The notes under the pieces: generated by a model
Database searches by the model: none
Seen by the model: only the letters and a program-made list of their open reading frames with translations
Told to the model about the DNA's origin: nothing
Program-made: the position numbers and the translations under genes
In this document: positions 41,714 through 49,379 of the stretch, piece by piece
How the letters are laid out: each line of letters begins with the position of its first letter
Position numbering within the stretch: position 1 is the stretch's first letter
DNA from: SHVO01 sp964576515
Lineage (GTDB): Bacteria; Pseudomonadota; Alphaproteobacteria; Rhodospirillales; Rhodospirillaceae
Reading direction: 5' to 3'
Assembly (NCBI GenBank): GCA_964576515.1
Contig: CAZNUW010000006.1
Coordinates: forward strand, 124,001-188,000
DNA: 64,000 nt

Positions 41714-42253
41714 ATGGTTAAGGTTATCCGCGCGAAACTTCATGGTCTCCGGGTCACGGGCGCCGATCTGCATTACCACGGCTCCATCACGCTTGATCCT
41801 GAACACGGCGCGCTCGCGGGCCTCTACCCGTGCGAGTTCGTGGAAATCTGGAACAAGAACTCAGGCGCGCGCCTGACCACTTATGTGATCTACGGCGAAC
41901 CGGGATCGCGCTGCTGCATCCTGAACGGCGCGGCCGCGCGCACCTGCCAGGTGGGCGACGAACTCATCATCGCCGCGGCTTGCGACGTGCAGCCCAAAGA
42001 GCTCTACGACCTGAAGCCGACGGTCCTGACCTTCACGCCGAACAACGAAGTCGACCAGATTCTGCACTACGAGGTGTTCAAGAGCCCGGCGCGCGATTTC
42101 GATTTCCGGATCGTCGATGCCTCGGAAAAACTCCCCGCCGCCACGCACAACTACGCCAACGTCGACCTGCGCGGCATTCGCGCCGAACTGAAGGCCAAGG
42201 GCCTTTCGATCCCCGAAATCGAGGACTTCATCGGAAAATACTTGGCGCGCTAG
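41714..42253 (+). CDS. panD: Aspartate 1-decarboxylase PanD with C-terminal extension
   Basis: The pyruvoyl enzyme that makes beta-alanine for pantothenate. The proenzyme self-cleavage site is Gly23-Ser24 in GADLHYHGSITLD; Lys8 and Tyr21 match conserved residues, and IWNKNSGARLTTYVIYGEPGS and LNGAAARTCQVGDELIIAA follow. Typical PanD ends near residue 120-127, but this one is 179 residues and carries about 55 extra residues (HYEVFKSPARDFDFRIVDAS.. to ..EDFIGKYLAR). The start ATG 41714 matches the family N-terminus; the frame is open further upstream. The extension has no recognised domain. Confidence 0.88.
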   Translation: MVKVIRAKLHGLRVTGADLHYHGSITLDPEHGALAGLYPCEFVEIWNKNSGARLTTYVIYGEPGSRCCILNGAAARTCQVGDELIIAAACDVQPKELYDLKPTVLTFTPNNEVDQILHYEVFKSPARDFDFRIVDASEKLPAATHNYANVDLRGIRAELKAKGLSIPEIEDFIGKYLAR

Positions 42254-42262
42254 CGTGCGCTC

Positions 42263-42287
42263 CGGAAAAGTGGCGGCCGGTTTTCCG
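42263..42287. repeat. Palindromic intergenic repeat of the alphaproteobacterial REP type
   Basis: CGGAAAA (42263-42269) and TTTTCCG (42281-42287) flank GTGGCGGCCGG, with GC-rich partly complementary outer flanks (42254-42262 and 42291-42300). The core resembles the very common Rhizobiales intergenic palindrome with a CCGGAAAAGTGG..CCGGTTTTCCG layout. Ten bases after the panD stop, it could also shape its transcript end. Confidence 0.6.
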
Positions 42288-42383
42288 ATAAGAGGGCGCG
42301 CCAAACAAAAGACGTAGCGCCCCCGAGCCGTTGAAGCGAAAGGGATTATCATCCCGCGCGATATCGCTTACGATTCGTGGGTT

Positions 42384-42977
42384 ATGACCGCTCCATCGAT
42401 CTCCGTGCCCGCGCTGTCGCTGCCGATTACGACACGGCGGCTTCATATCCGCGAGTATGTCGCCGGCGACGCGTCCACCGTCTTCGCCTACGCGAACGAT
42501 CCCGCCTATTGGCAGTATCAGCGCAGCGAGCCGCCGACCGCACAGCAGATCGACGCCTTGATCAAATGGGTGGTGAGCGAACAGGCCACCGCGCCGCGCC
42601 TTGCCTACTTTCTCGCCGCGACGAAGAAGGACACCGGCGAGATTGTCGGCGAAGCCGTCTTACGGATCACAAACCCGGCGGAACGCCAGGGAGAGCTTGG
42701 TTTCGGCGTCGCGCCGCGGTTCTGGAAACAAGGGTTCGGTACCGAGATCACCGGCGCGCTCCTCGACGCGGCGTTCTCGCAGTTGAAGCTGCATCGCGTC
42801 GGCGCCCAGTGCAGCCCCGAGAACAAGGGCTCCATCCGCGTGATGCAGAAACTGGGCATGGCGCGCGAAGGCCTGCTGCGCGATATCCACTTCGCCCGCG
42901 GCAAATGGTGGAGTTCCGTGATCTATGGCGTCCTCGAGCATGAGTACGCCAAGATCAAAGGCATGCTGAAGGGTTAG
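42384..42977 (+). CDS. GNAT N-acetyltransferase (RimJ/RimL-like)
   Basis: A 197-residue acetyl-CoA-dependent acetyltransferase. The order of blocks is that of the RimJ/RimL group: ITTRRLHIREYVAGDASTVF at the N-terminus, GELGFGVAPRFWKQGFGTEI with the acetyl-CoA pyrophosphate-binding loop, and HRVGAQCSPENKGSIRVMQK then LGMAREG near the C-terminus. The substrate is not identifiable and could be a protein N-terminus, an amino acid or an antibiotic. It is convergent with the nitronate monooxygenase gene, 15 bases apart. Confidence 0.9.
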   Translation: MTAPSISVPALSLPITTRRLHIREYVAGDASTVFAYANDPAYWQYQRSEPPTAQQIDALIKWVVSEQATAPRLAYFLAATKKDTGEIVGEAVLRITNPAERQGELGFGVAPRFWKQGFGTEITGALLDAAFSQLKLHRVGAQCSPENKGSIRVMQKLGMAREGLLRDIHFARGKWWSSVIYGVLEHEYAKIKGMLKG

Positions 42978-42992
42978 ATCCCGATCGGCCGG

Positions 42993-44390
42993 CTACCAGC
43001 CGGTGGCGATACGCTCGACCAGTTGTTTCACCGTCGGCACGAACCCGTTGTTGTACCAGGGGTCCTGGCCGAACCGGTAGGCGTTGTGGCCGGCGAACAT
43101 GAGCTCGGACTCCACGGTCCCATCGTGCGCGATGTTCTGCAGCGTCTTCTGGATGCAGAAGCTGCGGGGATCGGCTTTGCGGCCGGTGGTGCCCTCTTCG
43201 CTCTGCGACCAGTTCGAGAAGGAGCAGGCCGACAGGCAGCCCATGCAGGCGATCTGATCGACGCGGATTTCCTCGGCCTTCTCCGGCGTCACGAAGATCA
43301 AAGTGGCGTCGGGCGTCTTCATGGTTTCCGTGAAGCCGTGATCGAGCCACGCCTGGGCGCGCATCTTGTCGGGGCCCGTCACATAGACGTCGCGTTTGCG
43401 CGCGCCCATGGAGAAGGCCGTATCGTGCGCGCCGACAGGTTCCGGCGTGAAGGGGATCTGGCGCTCGCTGCGGTGTTCGAGTTCGTCCAGGAAGCCGTTG
43501 TGCACGGCCGAGGAATAGAACCCTGTCGGGCTGAAACGGTGCAGATGCACGTCGCCCGGCTGCAACGTCACCAGGCGGCGCTTCCATTCTTCCGAAATCG
43601 GGCTTTCCGCCGTCAACAGCGGACGGGTGCCGAATTGGAACGCGATGGGGCCGATCTCAGGGTTGTCCAGCCAATGTTCCCACTCCGACAGCCACCACAC
43701 GCCGCCCGCCATGATGATGGGGGTGTTGTGCAGGCCGCACTCGTTCATCACGGCGCGCAGCGCCGCGACGCGCTGATAGGGCTCCTCGGGTTTCTTCGGA
43801 TCCTCGGAATTGGACAGGCCGTTATGGCCGCCGGCCAGCCACGGGTCTTCATAGACCACGCCGCCCAAAAGCTCGGCGTACTTGTGATACGCGCGCTTCC
43901 ACAGGGCGCGGAACGCGCGGCCGGAGGAGACGATCGGGTAATAGTAGATGCCGTAATGCGCGGCGAGTTCGGCCAGCTTGTAGGGCATGCCGGCGCCGCA
44001 GGTGACGCCGTGCACAAGGCCGCGGCACTTTTCCATCACGCCGGACAGGACGCGTTCGGCCCCGCCCATTTCCCACAAAATATTGATGTGCAGGCGGCCT
44101 TGGTTGCCGCGGATATCGTGCGCGATGCGCGCCTGCGTGATGCCGCCCTCGACGGCGTATTTGATCAGCTCCTCATGGCGCTCCTTGCGGGTGCGGCCGT
44201 GATAGATCTGCGGAATGGGTGCGCCGGAGGCGTCGAACGAATCCGCGTTCACGCCCGAGAAGGTGCCGATCGCGCCGGCGGCCGCGAAGGCGCCTGACGA
44301 CTGACCGTTGGAAACGCTGATGCCTTTGCCGCCTTCGATGATCGGCAGGACTTCTTGTCCGCCGATGACGATAGGATTGAGTGCTTTCAA
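42993..44390 (-). CDS. Nitronate monooxygenase-like flavoprotein with a cysteine cluster
   Basis: A 465-residue FMN-dependent TIM-barrel protein of the nitronate monooxygenase/2-nitropropane dioxygenase family. The glycine-rich FMN loop is in WLAGGHNGL near residue 188, with IIMAGGVWWLSEW and QFGTRPLLTAES further on. The C-terminal third is extended and contains CMGCLSAC at residues 382-389 plus Cys412, a CxxCxxxC pattern suited to an iron-sulphur cluster and not part of standard NMO. The start is TTG 44390, overlapping a 5-codon upstream frame. A promoter lies at 44432-44460. Substrate unknown. Confidence 0.82.
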   Translation of the reverse strand: MKALNPIVIGGQEVLPIIEGGKGISVSNGQSSGAFAAAGAIGTFSGVNADSFDASGAPIPQIYHGRTRKERHEELIKYAVEGGITQARIAHDIRGNQGRLHINILWEMGGAERVLSGVMEKCRGLVHGVTCGAGMPYKLAELAAHYGIYYYPIVSSGRAFRALWKRAYHKYAELLGGVVYEDPWLAGGHNGLSNSEDPKKPEEPYQRVAALRAVMNECGLHNTPIIMAGGVWWLSEWEHWLDNPEIGPIAFQFGTRPLLTAESPISEEWKRRLVTLQPGDVHLHRFSPTGFYSSAVHNGFLDELEHRSERQIPFTPEPVGAHDTAFSMGARKRDVYVTGPDKMRAQAWLDHGFTETMKTPDATLIFVTPEKAEEIRVDQIACMGCLSACSFSNWSQSEEGTTGRKADPRSFCIQKTLQNIAHDGTVESELMFAGHNAYRFGQDPWYNNGFVPTVKQLVERIATGW

Positions 44391-44404
44391 CGTACTGTTC
44401 CCAT
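44387..44404 (-). CDS. Possible 5-codon leader frame overlapping the nitronate monooxygenase start
   Basis: ATG GGA ACA GTA CGT TGA (44404-44387) encodes MGTVR. GGGAGG lies nine bases upstream, stronger than any site close to the TTG start. Its stop TGA overlaps the TTG start codon (TTGA), a layout suited to translational coupling. It may equally be chance. Confidence 0.3.
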   Translation of the reverse strand: MGTVR

Positions 44405-44431
44405 TGTAACGAACCTCCCGCTCCCACGCGC

Positions 44432-44460
44432 AATATAGGGTGTGCGCGGGTGTGAACCAA
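44432..44460 (-). promoter_or_regulatory. Predicted sigma70 promoter of the nitronate monooxygenase gene
   Basis: On the minus strand TTGGTT (44460-44455) and TATATT (44437-44432) are 17 bases apart; the -10 matches five of six positions. The leader to the TTG start would be about 35 bases. Confidence 0.5.
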
Positions 44461-44466
44461 GAATAC

Positions 44467-45210
44467 TCATTTGAACGTTCGCAGCATGTCCGCGGGAATA
44501 TCCGTGAAGATCGCGTCCACGCCCCAGCTTTTTAGCGTTTTTGCCCGTTCGGTGTCGTTGACGGTATAGGCCATCACGCCGTAGCCGTCGCCCTTCATTG
44601 CGGCGACCTGCGTTTCCGTCAGGTGCAAGTGATTCGCGCCGAACGAAATCACTTCCAATTGCGCGCCGACCTCGCGCCAGTCGTCCGGCACACGGTCGAA
44701 CAACAGGTCGCGCGGCCATCCCGGCTGCACTTCCTTCGCGGTGGCCACCGAGAGACGCGAGAAGCTGGAGATCAGCGGCGCGGGCGCTTGCGCGGGCCAG
44801 CCGTCGCGGGCGATCGCCAGCGCGATTTCGGCCGTTTCCACTTCGCGGCCGCGATCCGGCTTGATTTCCATGTTGAACGACAAGCCTTCCTCCCGGAACA
44901 GCTCGAGGGCCTCTTCAAGCGTCGGCACGGGTTCCCCGGCGAAAGCCGGTCCGAACCAGCCACCGGCGTCGAGATTGCGCAAGGCGTCGAAGGTCGTGGC
45001 CGCAAGCGGCCCGGTGCCGTCCGACGTGCGATCCAGGTCGTCGTCGTGGAAAATCACCGCACGTCCGTCCAGCGTCAACGAGACGTCGAACTCCACCCAC
45101 GTCGCGCCGTCGCGGGCGGCCTGACGGAACGACGCCAGAGTATTCTCCGGCGCCGTCCGCGGCGACCCGCGATGGCCGATGACGAAGGGAAACGGCGGCT
45201 TTTTACCCAC
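44467..45210 (-). CDS. Glycerophosphodiester phosphodiesterase
   Basis: A 247-residue GDPD TIM-barrel enzyme that splits glycerophosphodiesters to glycerol-3-phosphate and an alcohol. The catalytic HRG is in FVIGHRGSPRTAPENTLASF, and the metal acids and second histidine in WVEFDVSLTLDGRAVIFHDD. SFNMEIKPDRG and the closing GVDAIFTDIPADML are also typical. No signal peptide, so cytoplasmic. The start is GTG 45210, 17 bases after the pnp stop, with GGGAC upstream; the frame extends into pnp but similarity does not. It may be the last gene of the rimP-pnp operon. Confidence 0.92.
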   Translation of the reverse strand: MGKKPPFPFVIGHRGSPRTAPENTLASFRQAARDGATWVEFDVSLTLDGRAVIFHDDDLDRTSDGTGPLAATTFDALRNLDAGGWFGPAFAGEPVPTLEEALELFREEGLSFNMEIKPDRGREVETAEIALAIARDGWPAQAPAPLISSFSRLSVATAKEVQPGWPRDLLFDRVPDDWREVGAQLEVISFGANHLHLTETQVAAMKGDGYGVMAYTVNDTERAKTLKSWGVDAIFTDIPADMLRTFK

Positions 45211-45227
45211 GCGTCCCAGGTCGTCCG

Positions 45228-47369
45228 TTAGTTCGCCGGCGCAGCTTCGCCGCTGTCCTTGCCCGTGTCGATGTCCTGGCCGGTGGCCTGGTCGACGCGC
45301 TTCATGGACAGCTTCACCTTGCCGCGGTCGTCGATGGCAAGGCACTTCACTTTCACGACATCGCCTTCCTTCACGACGTCGCTGACCTGCTGCACGCGCT
45401 TCGAAGCGAGCTCCGAGATGTGCACCAGGCCGTCGCGCTTGCCGAGGAAGTTCACGAACGCGCCGAAGTCCATGATCTTCACCACGGTGCCGGTGTAGAT
45501 CACGCCGACTTCCGGCTCGGCGACGATCTCGCGGATGCGGCGCACGGCTTCGTTCATGTTGTCCTGATCGGCCGAGGCCACGCGCACGGTGCCGTCGTCC
45601 TCGATGTCGATCTTGGTCTGGGTGGTTTCCTGCAGTTCGCGGATCACTTTGCCGCCGGTGCCGATGATCTCGCGGATCTTGTCCTTCGGAACCATCAGGG
45701 TCGTGATGCGCGGCGCGGTGGCGGCCACCGTATCGCGGGCGCCGGTGATGGCTTTCGCCATCTCGCCCAGGATGTGCAGACGGCCGTCCTTGGCCTGGCG
45801 CAGCGCGATCTCCATGATCTCGCGTGTGATGGACGTGATCTTGATGTCCATCTGCAGCGCGGTCACGCCCGCGTCCGTTCCGGCGACCTTGAAGTCCATG
45901 TCGCCCAGGTGATCTTCATCGCCCAGGATGTCCGACAGGACGGCGAAGTCGTTGCCTTCCTTGATCAGACCCATGGCGATGCCCGCCACCGGACGGGCGA
46001 GCGGCACGCCGCCGTCCATCATGGCGAGCGAGCTGCCGCACACGGTCGCCATCGACGACGAACCGTTGGACTCGGTGATTTCCGAGACCAGACGCAGCGT
46101 GTACGGGAAGTTGTCCTTCGCCGGCAGCAACGGGTTGATGGCGCGCCACGCGAGCTTGCCGTGGCCGATTTCGCGGCGGCCCGGCGAACCCATGCGGCCC
46201 GCTTCACCCACCGAGTACGGCGGGAAGTTGTAGTGGAGCATGAAGTTCTGGCGGTATTCGCCTTCCAGGGCGTCGATGATCTGTTCGTCCTGGCCGGTGC
46301 CGAGCGTGGCGACGACGAGGGCTTGCGTTTCACCGCGGGTGAACAGCGCCGAGCCGTGGGCCCGGGGCAGCACGCCGACGTCGATTTCGATCGCGCGCAC
46401 GGTCTTCGTGTCGCGGCCGTCGATGCGCTTGCCGGTTTTCAGGATGTTGCCGCGAACGACATCGGCTTCCATGTGCTTCAGGATGCCGCCGGCCACGGCC
46501 AGTTCCGCGGCGTTGTCGCCGAGGCTGGCGACGGCCTTCTTCTTCACGTCGCCCACCGCCGCGTAGCGCTCTTGCTTCACGGTCTTGGTGTAAGCAACGC
46601 CGAGGTCGGCCGCGAACGGCGCAAGCTTGGACTTCACAACCGCGACTTCCGGCGCTTCCGCCGTCAATTCAAACGGATCCTTCGCGCAAGCTTCGGCCAG
46701 GCTGATGATCATATTGATCACGGCCTGCATCTGGTCGTGACCGAAGTTCACCGCGCCGAGCATGACGTCTTCGGAAAGTTCTTTCGCTTCCGATTCGACC
46801 ATCAGCACGCCTTCACGCGTGCCCGCGACCACCAGGTCGAGGCTCGAGTTCGGCAGTTCGTCCATCTTCGGGTTCAGCACATACTGGCCGTCCACATAAC
46901 CGACGCGCGCGGCGCCGATGGGGCCCAGGAACGGGATGCCCGAGATGGTGAGCGCGGCCGACGCGCCGATCATCGCCACGACGTCCGGGTCGTTCTTCAT
47001 GTCGTGCGAGAGCACGGTGCAGACGACCTGGGTTTCGTTGCGATAGGAGTCGTGGAACAGCGGACGGATCGGGCGGTCGATGAGGCGCGAGGTCAGAACC
47101 TCCTTCTCGGTCGGACGGCCTTCACGCTTGAAGAAGCCGCCGGGGATCTTGCCCGCGGCGAAAGCCTTCTCCTGGTAATTCACGGTCAGCGGGAAAAAGT
47201 CGACGCCGGGCTTCGGCGCCTTGGCGCCGACGGCGGTACACAGGACGGTGGTTTCGCCGTAGGTCGCCAACACGGCGCCGTCGGCCTGGCGGGCGATCTT
47301 GCCCGTTTCGAGGATCAGCTTGCGGCCGCCCCACTCGATTTCCTTACGGGTGACTTTGAACATAGACAT
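45228..47369 (-). CDS. pnp: Polyribonucleotide nucleotidyltransferase (PNPase)
   Basis: A 713-residue phosphorolytic 3'-5' exoribonuclease of the RNA degradosome. Two RNase PH domains are separated by a helical domain. The second has GRDTKTVRAIEIDVGVLPRA and the phosphate-binding DGGVPLARPVAGIAMGL. The KH domain carries VPKDKIREIIGTGGKVIREL (about 555-575), and the S1 domain VIYTGTVVKIMDFGAFVNFL (about 620-690). The start MSMFKV at 47369 follows a purine-rich AGGAGGAAGAAGGAAG stretch. The 302-base region ahead of it carries large hairpins, as in the autoregulated E. coli pnp leader. Confidence 0.97.
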   Translation of the reverse strand: MSMFKVTRKEIEWGGRKLILETGKIARQADGAVLATYGETTVLCTAVGAKAPKPGVDFFPLTVNYQEKAFAAGKIPGGFFKREGRPTEKEVLTSRLIDRPIRPLFHDSYRNETQVVCTVLSHDMKNDPDVVAMIGASAALTISGIPFLGPIGAARVGYVDGQYVLNPKMDELPNSSLDLVVAGTREGVLMVESEAKELSEDVMLGAVNFGHDQMQAVINMIISLAEACAKDPFELTAEAPEVAVVKSKLAPFAADLGVAYTKTVKQERYAAVGDVKKKAVASLGDNAAELAVAGGILKHMEADVVRGNILKTGKRIDGRDTKTVRAIEIDVGVLPRAHGSALFTRGETQALVVATLGTGQDEQIIDALEGEYRQNFMLHYNFPPYSVGEAGRMGSPGRREIGHGKLAWRAINPLLPAKDNFPYTLRLVSEITESNGSSSMATVCGSSLAMMDGGVPLARPVAGIAMGLIKEGNDFAVLSDILGDEDHLGDMDFKVAGTDAGVTALQMDIKITSITREIMEIALRQAKDGRLHILGEMAKAITGARDTVAATAPRITTLMVPKDKIREIIGTGGKVIRELQETTQTKIDIEDDGTVRVASADQDNMNEAVRRIREIVAEPEVGVIYTGTVVKIMDFGAFVNFLGKRDGLVHISELASKRVQQVSDVVKEGDVVKVKCLAIDDRGKVKLSMKRVDQATGQDIDTGKDSGEAAPAN

Positions 47370-47413
47370 GGTTTTTCTTCCTTCTTCCTCCTGGACCGGC
47401 ACCGGATTGTGCG

Positions 47414-47478
47414 CTCGGCTCACCGTCAGGGGTCCACCCATGTGGACTTTCAAAACGGTCAGAGGGGAGTGAGCCGAG
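47414..47478 (-). promoter_or_regulatory. Multi-tier stem in the pnp leader, candidate RNase III site
   Basis: CTCGGCTCAC (47414-47423) pairs perfectly with GTGAGCCGAG (47469-47478). Inside it CCGT (47423-47426) can pair with ACGG (47455-47458), and GTCCAC (47432-47437) with GTGGAC (47442-47447) around CCAT. It lies 45 bases upstream of the pnp start. E. coli pnp is autoregulated through RNase III cleavage of such a duplex. Confidence 0.6.
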
Positions 47479-47525
47479 ATTTCGATCCCGCGCAGAAATA
47501 TCGCTGCGCGCCTTGAACACACTCA

Positions 47526-47557
47526 CATGCGAAACGCCGGTGTCCGGCGTCCGCATG
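47526..47557 (-). promoter_or_regulatory. GC-rich hairpin in the rpsO-pnp region
   Basis: ACGCCGG (47534-47540) pairs with CCGGCGT (47544-47550) over a 3-base loop, extended by CATGCG (47526-47531) with CGCATG (47552-47557) across a small internal loop. No T-run follows, so processing or mRNA protection is more likely than termination. Confidence 0.6.
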
Positions 47558-47597
47558 CGGCAGCTTTTGCGTCAACCCGTCACAGATGCTGCTTAGG

Positions 47598-47646
47598 AAA
47601 ATGCGATGAGCGCCGGCTTGCACATGCAAGGGCGCTCCGTTCGCAT
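47598..47646 (-). terminator. Strong hairpin with U-run after rpsO
   Basis: On the minus strand ATGCGA (47646-47641), GAGCGCC (47637-47631) and CTTGCA (47630-47625) pair with TGCAAG (47622-47617), GGCGCTC (47614-47608) and TCGCAT (47606-47601), followed by TTTTCC. This 19-pair interrupted stem sits 26 bases after the rpsO stop. It probably ends or attenuates the operon before pnp, with read-through possible. Confidence 0.75.
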
Positions 47647-47671
47647 CCACCAGCTATGACTGGAACAAAAA

Positions 47672-47941
47672 TTAGCGACGCAGTCCGAGACGGGTGATCA
47701 AGCTTTCATAGCGATCGGGCCCAACGCCTTTGAGGTAATCAAGCAGGCGACGGCGCTGACCGACCATCACGAGGAGGCCACGACGCGAGTGGTTGTCCTT
47801 GTTGTGGTCTTTCAGGTGATCGGTGAGGTTCTTGATACGTTCGGACAGGATCGCCACTTGGACTTCCGGCGAACCGGTATCGCCGTTCTTGGTGGCATAC
47901 TCAGAGATGAGCGCTTGCTTGCGCTCCGCGGTAATCGACAT
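47672..47941 (-). CDS. rpsO: 30S ribosomal protein S15
   Basis: An 89-residue primary binding protein of the 16S rRNA central domain. MSITAERKQALISEYATKNG and DTGSPEVQVAILSERIKNLT, then HLKDHNKDNHSRRGLLVMVG and RRRLLDYLKGVGPDRYESLI, are unmistakable. The start MSIT at 47941 is the family start; a further ATG lies 15 bases upstream in the same frame. It sits 15 bases after truB and before pnp, the classical order. Confidence 0.98.
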   Translation of the reverse strand: MSITAERKQALISEYATKNGDTGSPEVQVAILSERIKNLTDHLKDHNKDNHSRRGLLVMVGQRRRLLDYLKGVGPDRYESLITRLGLRR

Positions 47942-47956
47942 CGGGTACTCCTTCAA

Positions 47957-48883
47957 TTAGTGATTCAAAACCCGGACGGGACGGACCATGCCGTTCCCGA
48001 CCTCGGCCACCGCAATCAGCCTCTCACCGCACACCGCTTGCACGGTCTGGCCTTCTTCAAGGCCGGTGAGGGGCTTGCGCTTCACTACGGGCCAAAGGGC
48101 GATCGCCTGCCCCAGGCCCATGCGGCGAGCCTCTTCTTCCGTCAGGGCCAGGGCCGGGATGTCGTCCAGCACGGTCTTGACCGGGAGAAGGTATTCGGAA
48201 GCGGCGGCTTTATGCCCCAGGGCCTCCAGGTTTTCCAGGGAAATCGCCCTGTTTTCGCTGAAAGCGCCGCATCTTACGCGCCTTAAGACCGAGATGTGCC
48301 CCTCGGTCCCCAGGGCCTGTGCCAGGTCACGGACCAGGGCCCGGATATAGGTTCCCTTGCCGCATTCGACCTCGAAGCGGGCATGGTCGGCGTCCGGGGT
48401 GGCGGTCAGTTCAAACCGGCGCACATCGACGGTCCGGGGGGCCAGGGTCAGTTCCTCCTTGGCCCGGGCAAGGTCATAGGCCCGCTGGCCGTCCACCTTG
48501 ATGGCTGAATAGTCGGGCGGGACCTGCGAGATCAGGCCCGTGAACCGGGGCAGCATCGCTTTTATGGCGGCGGCGTCGGGCCGGCCCGGCGCGGTGCGGA
48601 TCACGGTCCCATCGCTATCGTCGGTATCGGTGGCGGCGCCCCACGTGACCTCAAACGTATAGATTTTGGTGGAATCCATGGCGAAAGAGGCTGTTTTTGT
48701 CGCCTCGCCCAGGGCAATCGGCAAAATCCCGGTCGCCAAGGGGTCCAAAGTGCCCCCATGACCCGCTTTTGCGGCATCCAATGCCCGTTTCACCCGGGCG
48801 ACGACCTTGGCGGCCGTGATTCCAGTGGGTTTATCGACCGCGATCCAGCCGTGGATGGGCGTGCCTTTCGCCTTCCGGGGCAC
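47957..48883 (-). CDS. truB: tRNA pseudouridine(55) synthase
   Basis: A 308-residue enzyme making pseudouridine 55 in the T-loop of tRNAs. The active-site block is KAGHGGTLDPLATGILPIALGEATK, holding the catalytic aspartate. IHGWIAVDKPTGITAAKVVARVK precedes it and GLISQVPPDYSAIKVDGQRAYDLAR follows. The C-terminal part ends in a short PUA-like tail. The start is GTG 48883, two bases from the rbfA stop; the frame is open into rbfA but without similarity. Confidence 0.95.
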   Translation of the reverse strand: MPRKAKGTPIHGWIAVDKPTGITAAKVVARVKRALDAAKAGHGGTLDPLATGILPIALGEATKTASFAMDSTKIYTFEVTWGAATDTDDSDGTVIRTAPGRPDAAAIKAMLPRFTGLISQVPPDYSAIKVDGQRAYDLARAKEELTLAPRTVDVRRFELTATPDADHARFEVECGKGTYIRALVRDLAQALGTEGHISVLRRVRCGAFSENRAISLENLEALGHKAAASEYLLPVKTVLDDIPALALTEEEARRMGLGQAIALWPVVKRKPLTGLEEGQTVQAVCGERLIAVAEVGNGMVRPVRVLNH

Positions 48884-48885
48884 GC

Positions 48886-49305
48886 CTATTCTTCCTCGTC
48901 CCGCGGATCGGCGAAGACCGCGCCGGTCAGGTCGCGGGCGACCTCGGGTTTGTGCAGCAGCCGTCCGATGCGCTCGGCCTCGTCGAAACTCTCGTCCGCG
49001 GCGAAGACGAGATCGGGAATGAACTTCATGGTCAGCCGGCCGGCGATCTCGCGCCGCAGGAACGGTTTCACGCGCCGCAGGCCCTCCAGGATGGGCTTCG
49101 GGTCGCCCCCGCCGAGCGGCACGATATAGACGCGCGCGTGGCGCAGGTCCGGGCTCGGGCGCACTTCGGTGACGGTGACGCGTGTATTCGCAAGGCCGGG
49201 ATCGCGGAACGTCTCGCGTTCCAGGATGTAGGCCAGCACGTGGCGGATCTCCTCGCCGATGCGCAATTGCCGTTGACCCGGCGCCTTTGGCCGTTGTCGT
49301 GCCAT
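48886..49305 (-). CDS. rbfA: 30S ribosome-binding factor A
   Basis: A 139-residue KH-type cold-shock protein that helps 16S rRNA maturation. RQLRIGEEIRHVLAYILERE, VTVTEVRPSPDLRHARVYIV and LTMKFIPDLVFAADESFDEAER are the three RbfA blocks. It ends in an acidic tail. It lies between infB and truB with two bases to truB, so translation is nearly coupled. Confidence 0.95.
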   Translation of the reverse strand: MARQRPKAPGQRQLRIGEEIRHVLAYILERETFRDPGLANTRVTVTEVRPSPDLRHARVYIVPLGGGDPKPILEGLRRVKPFLRREIAGRLTMKFIPDLVFAADESFDEAERIGRLLHKPEVARDLTGAVFADPRDEEE

Positions 49306-49379
49306 GTGGGAAAATCCTTAGATCACGCACCCATCCTACGCGCGGGCGAAAAGGCCGCGCGCGGAGAACGCGTGACGTC

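Larger units (their letters stand above)
47370..47671 (-). other. rpsO-pnp intergenic region and pnp leader
   Basis: 302 bases with no gene. Reading in the direction of transcription it holds a terminator-like hairpin (47646-47598), a compact GC hairpin (47557-47526), a multi-tier stem (47478-47414) and the purine-rich pnp ribosome-binding site. No confident promoter was found between the first two hairpins, although TTGACG occurs on the minus strand near 47575. Confidence 0.7.

Noticed and set aside
45420..47516. A 698-codon open frame antisense to pnp
   Set aside because: Shadow of the PNPase gene caused by high GC at third codon positions; no domain or start signal.
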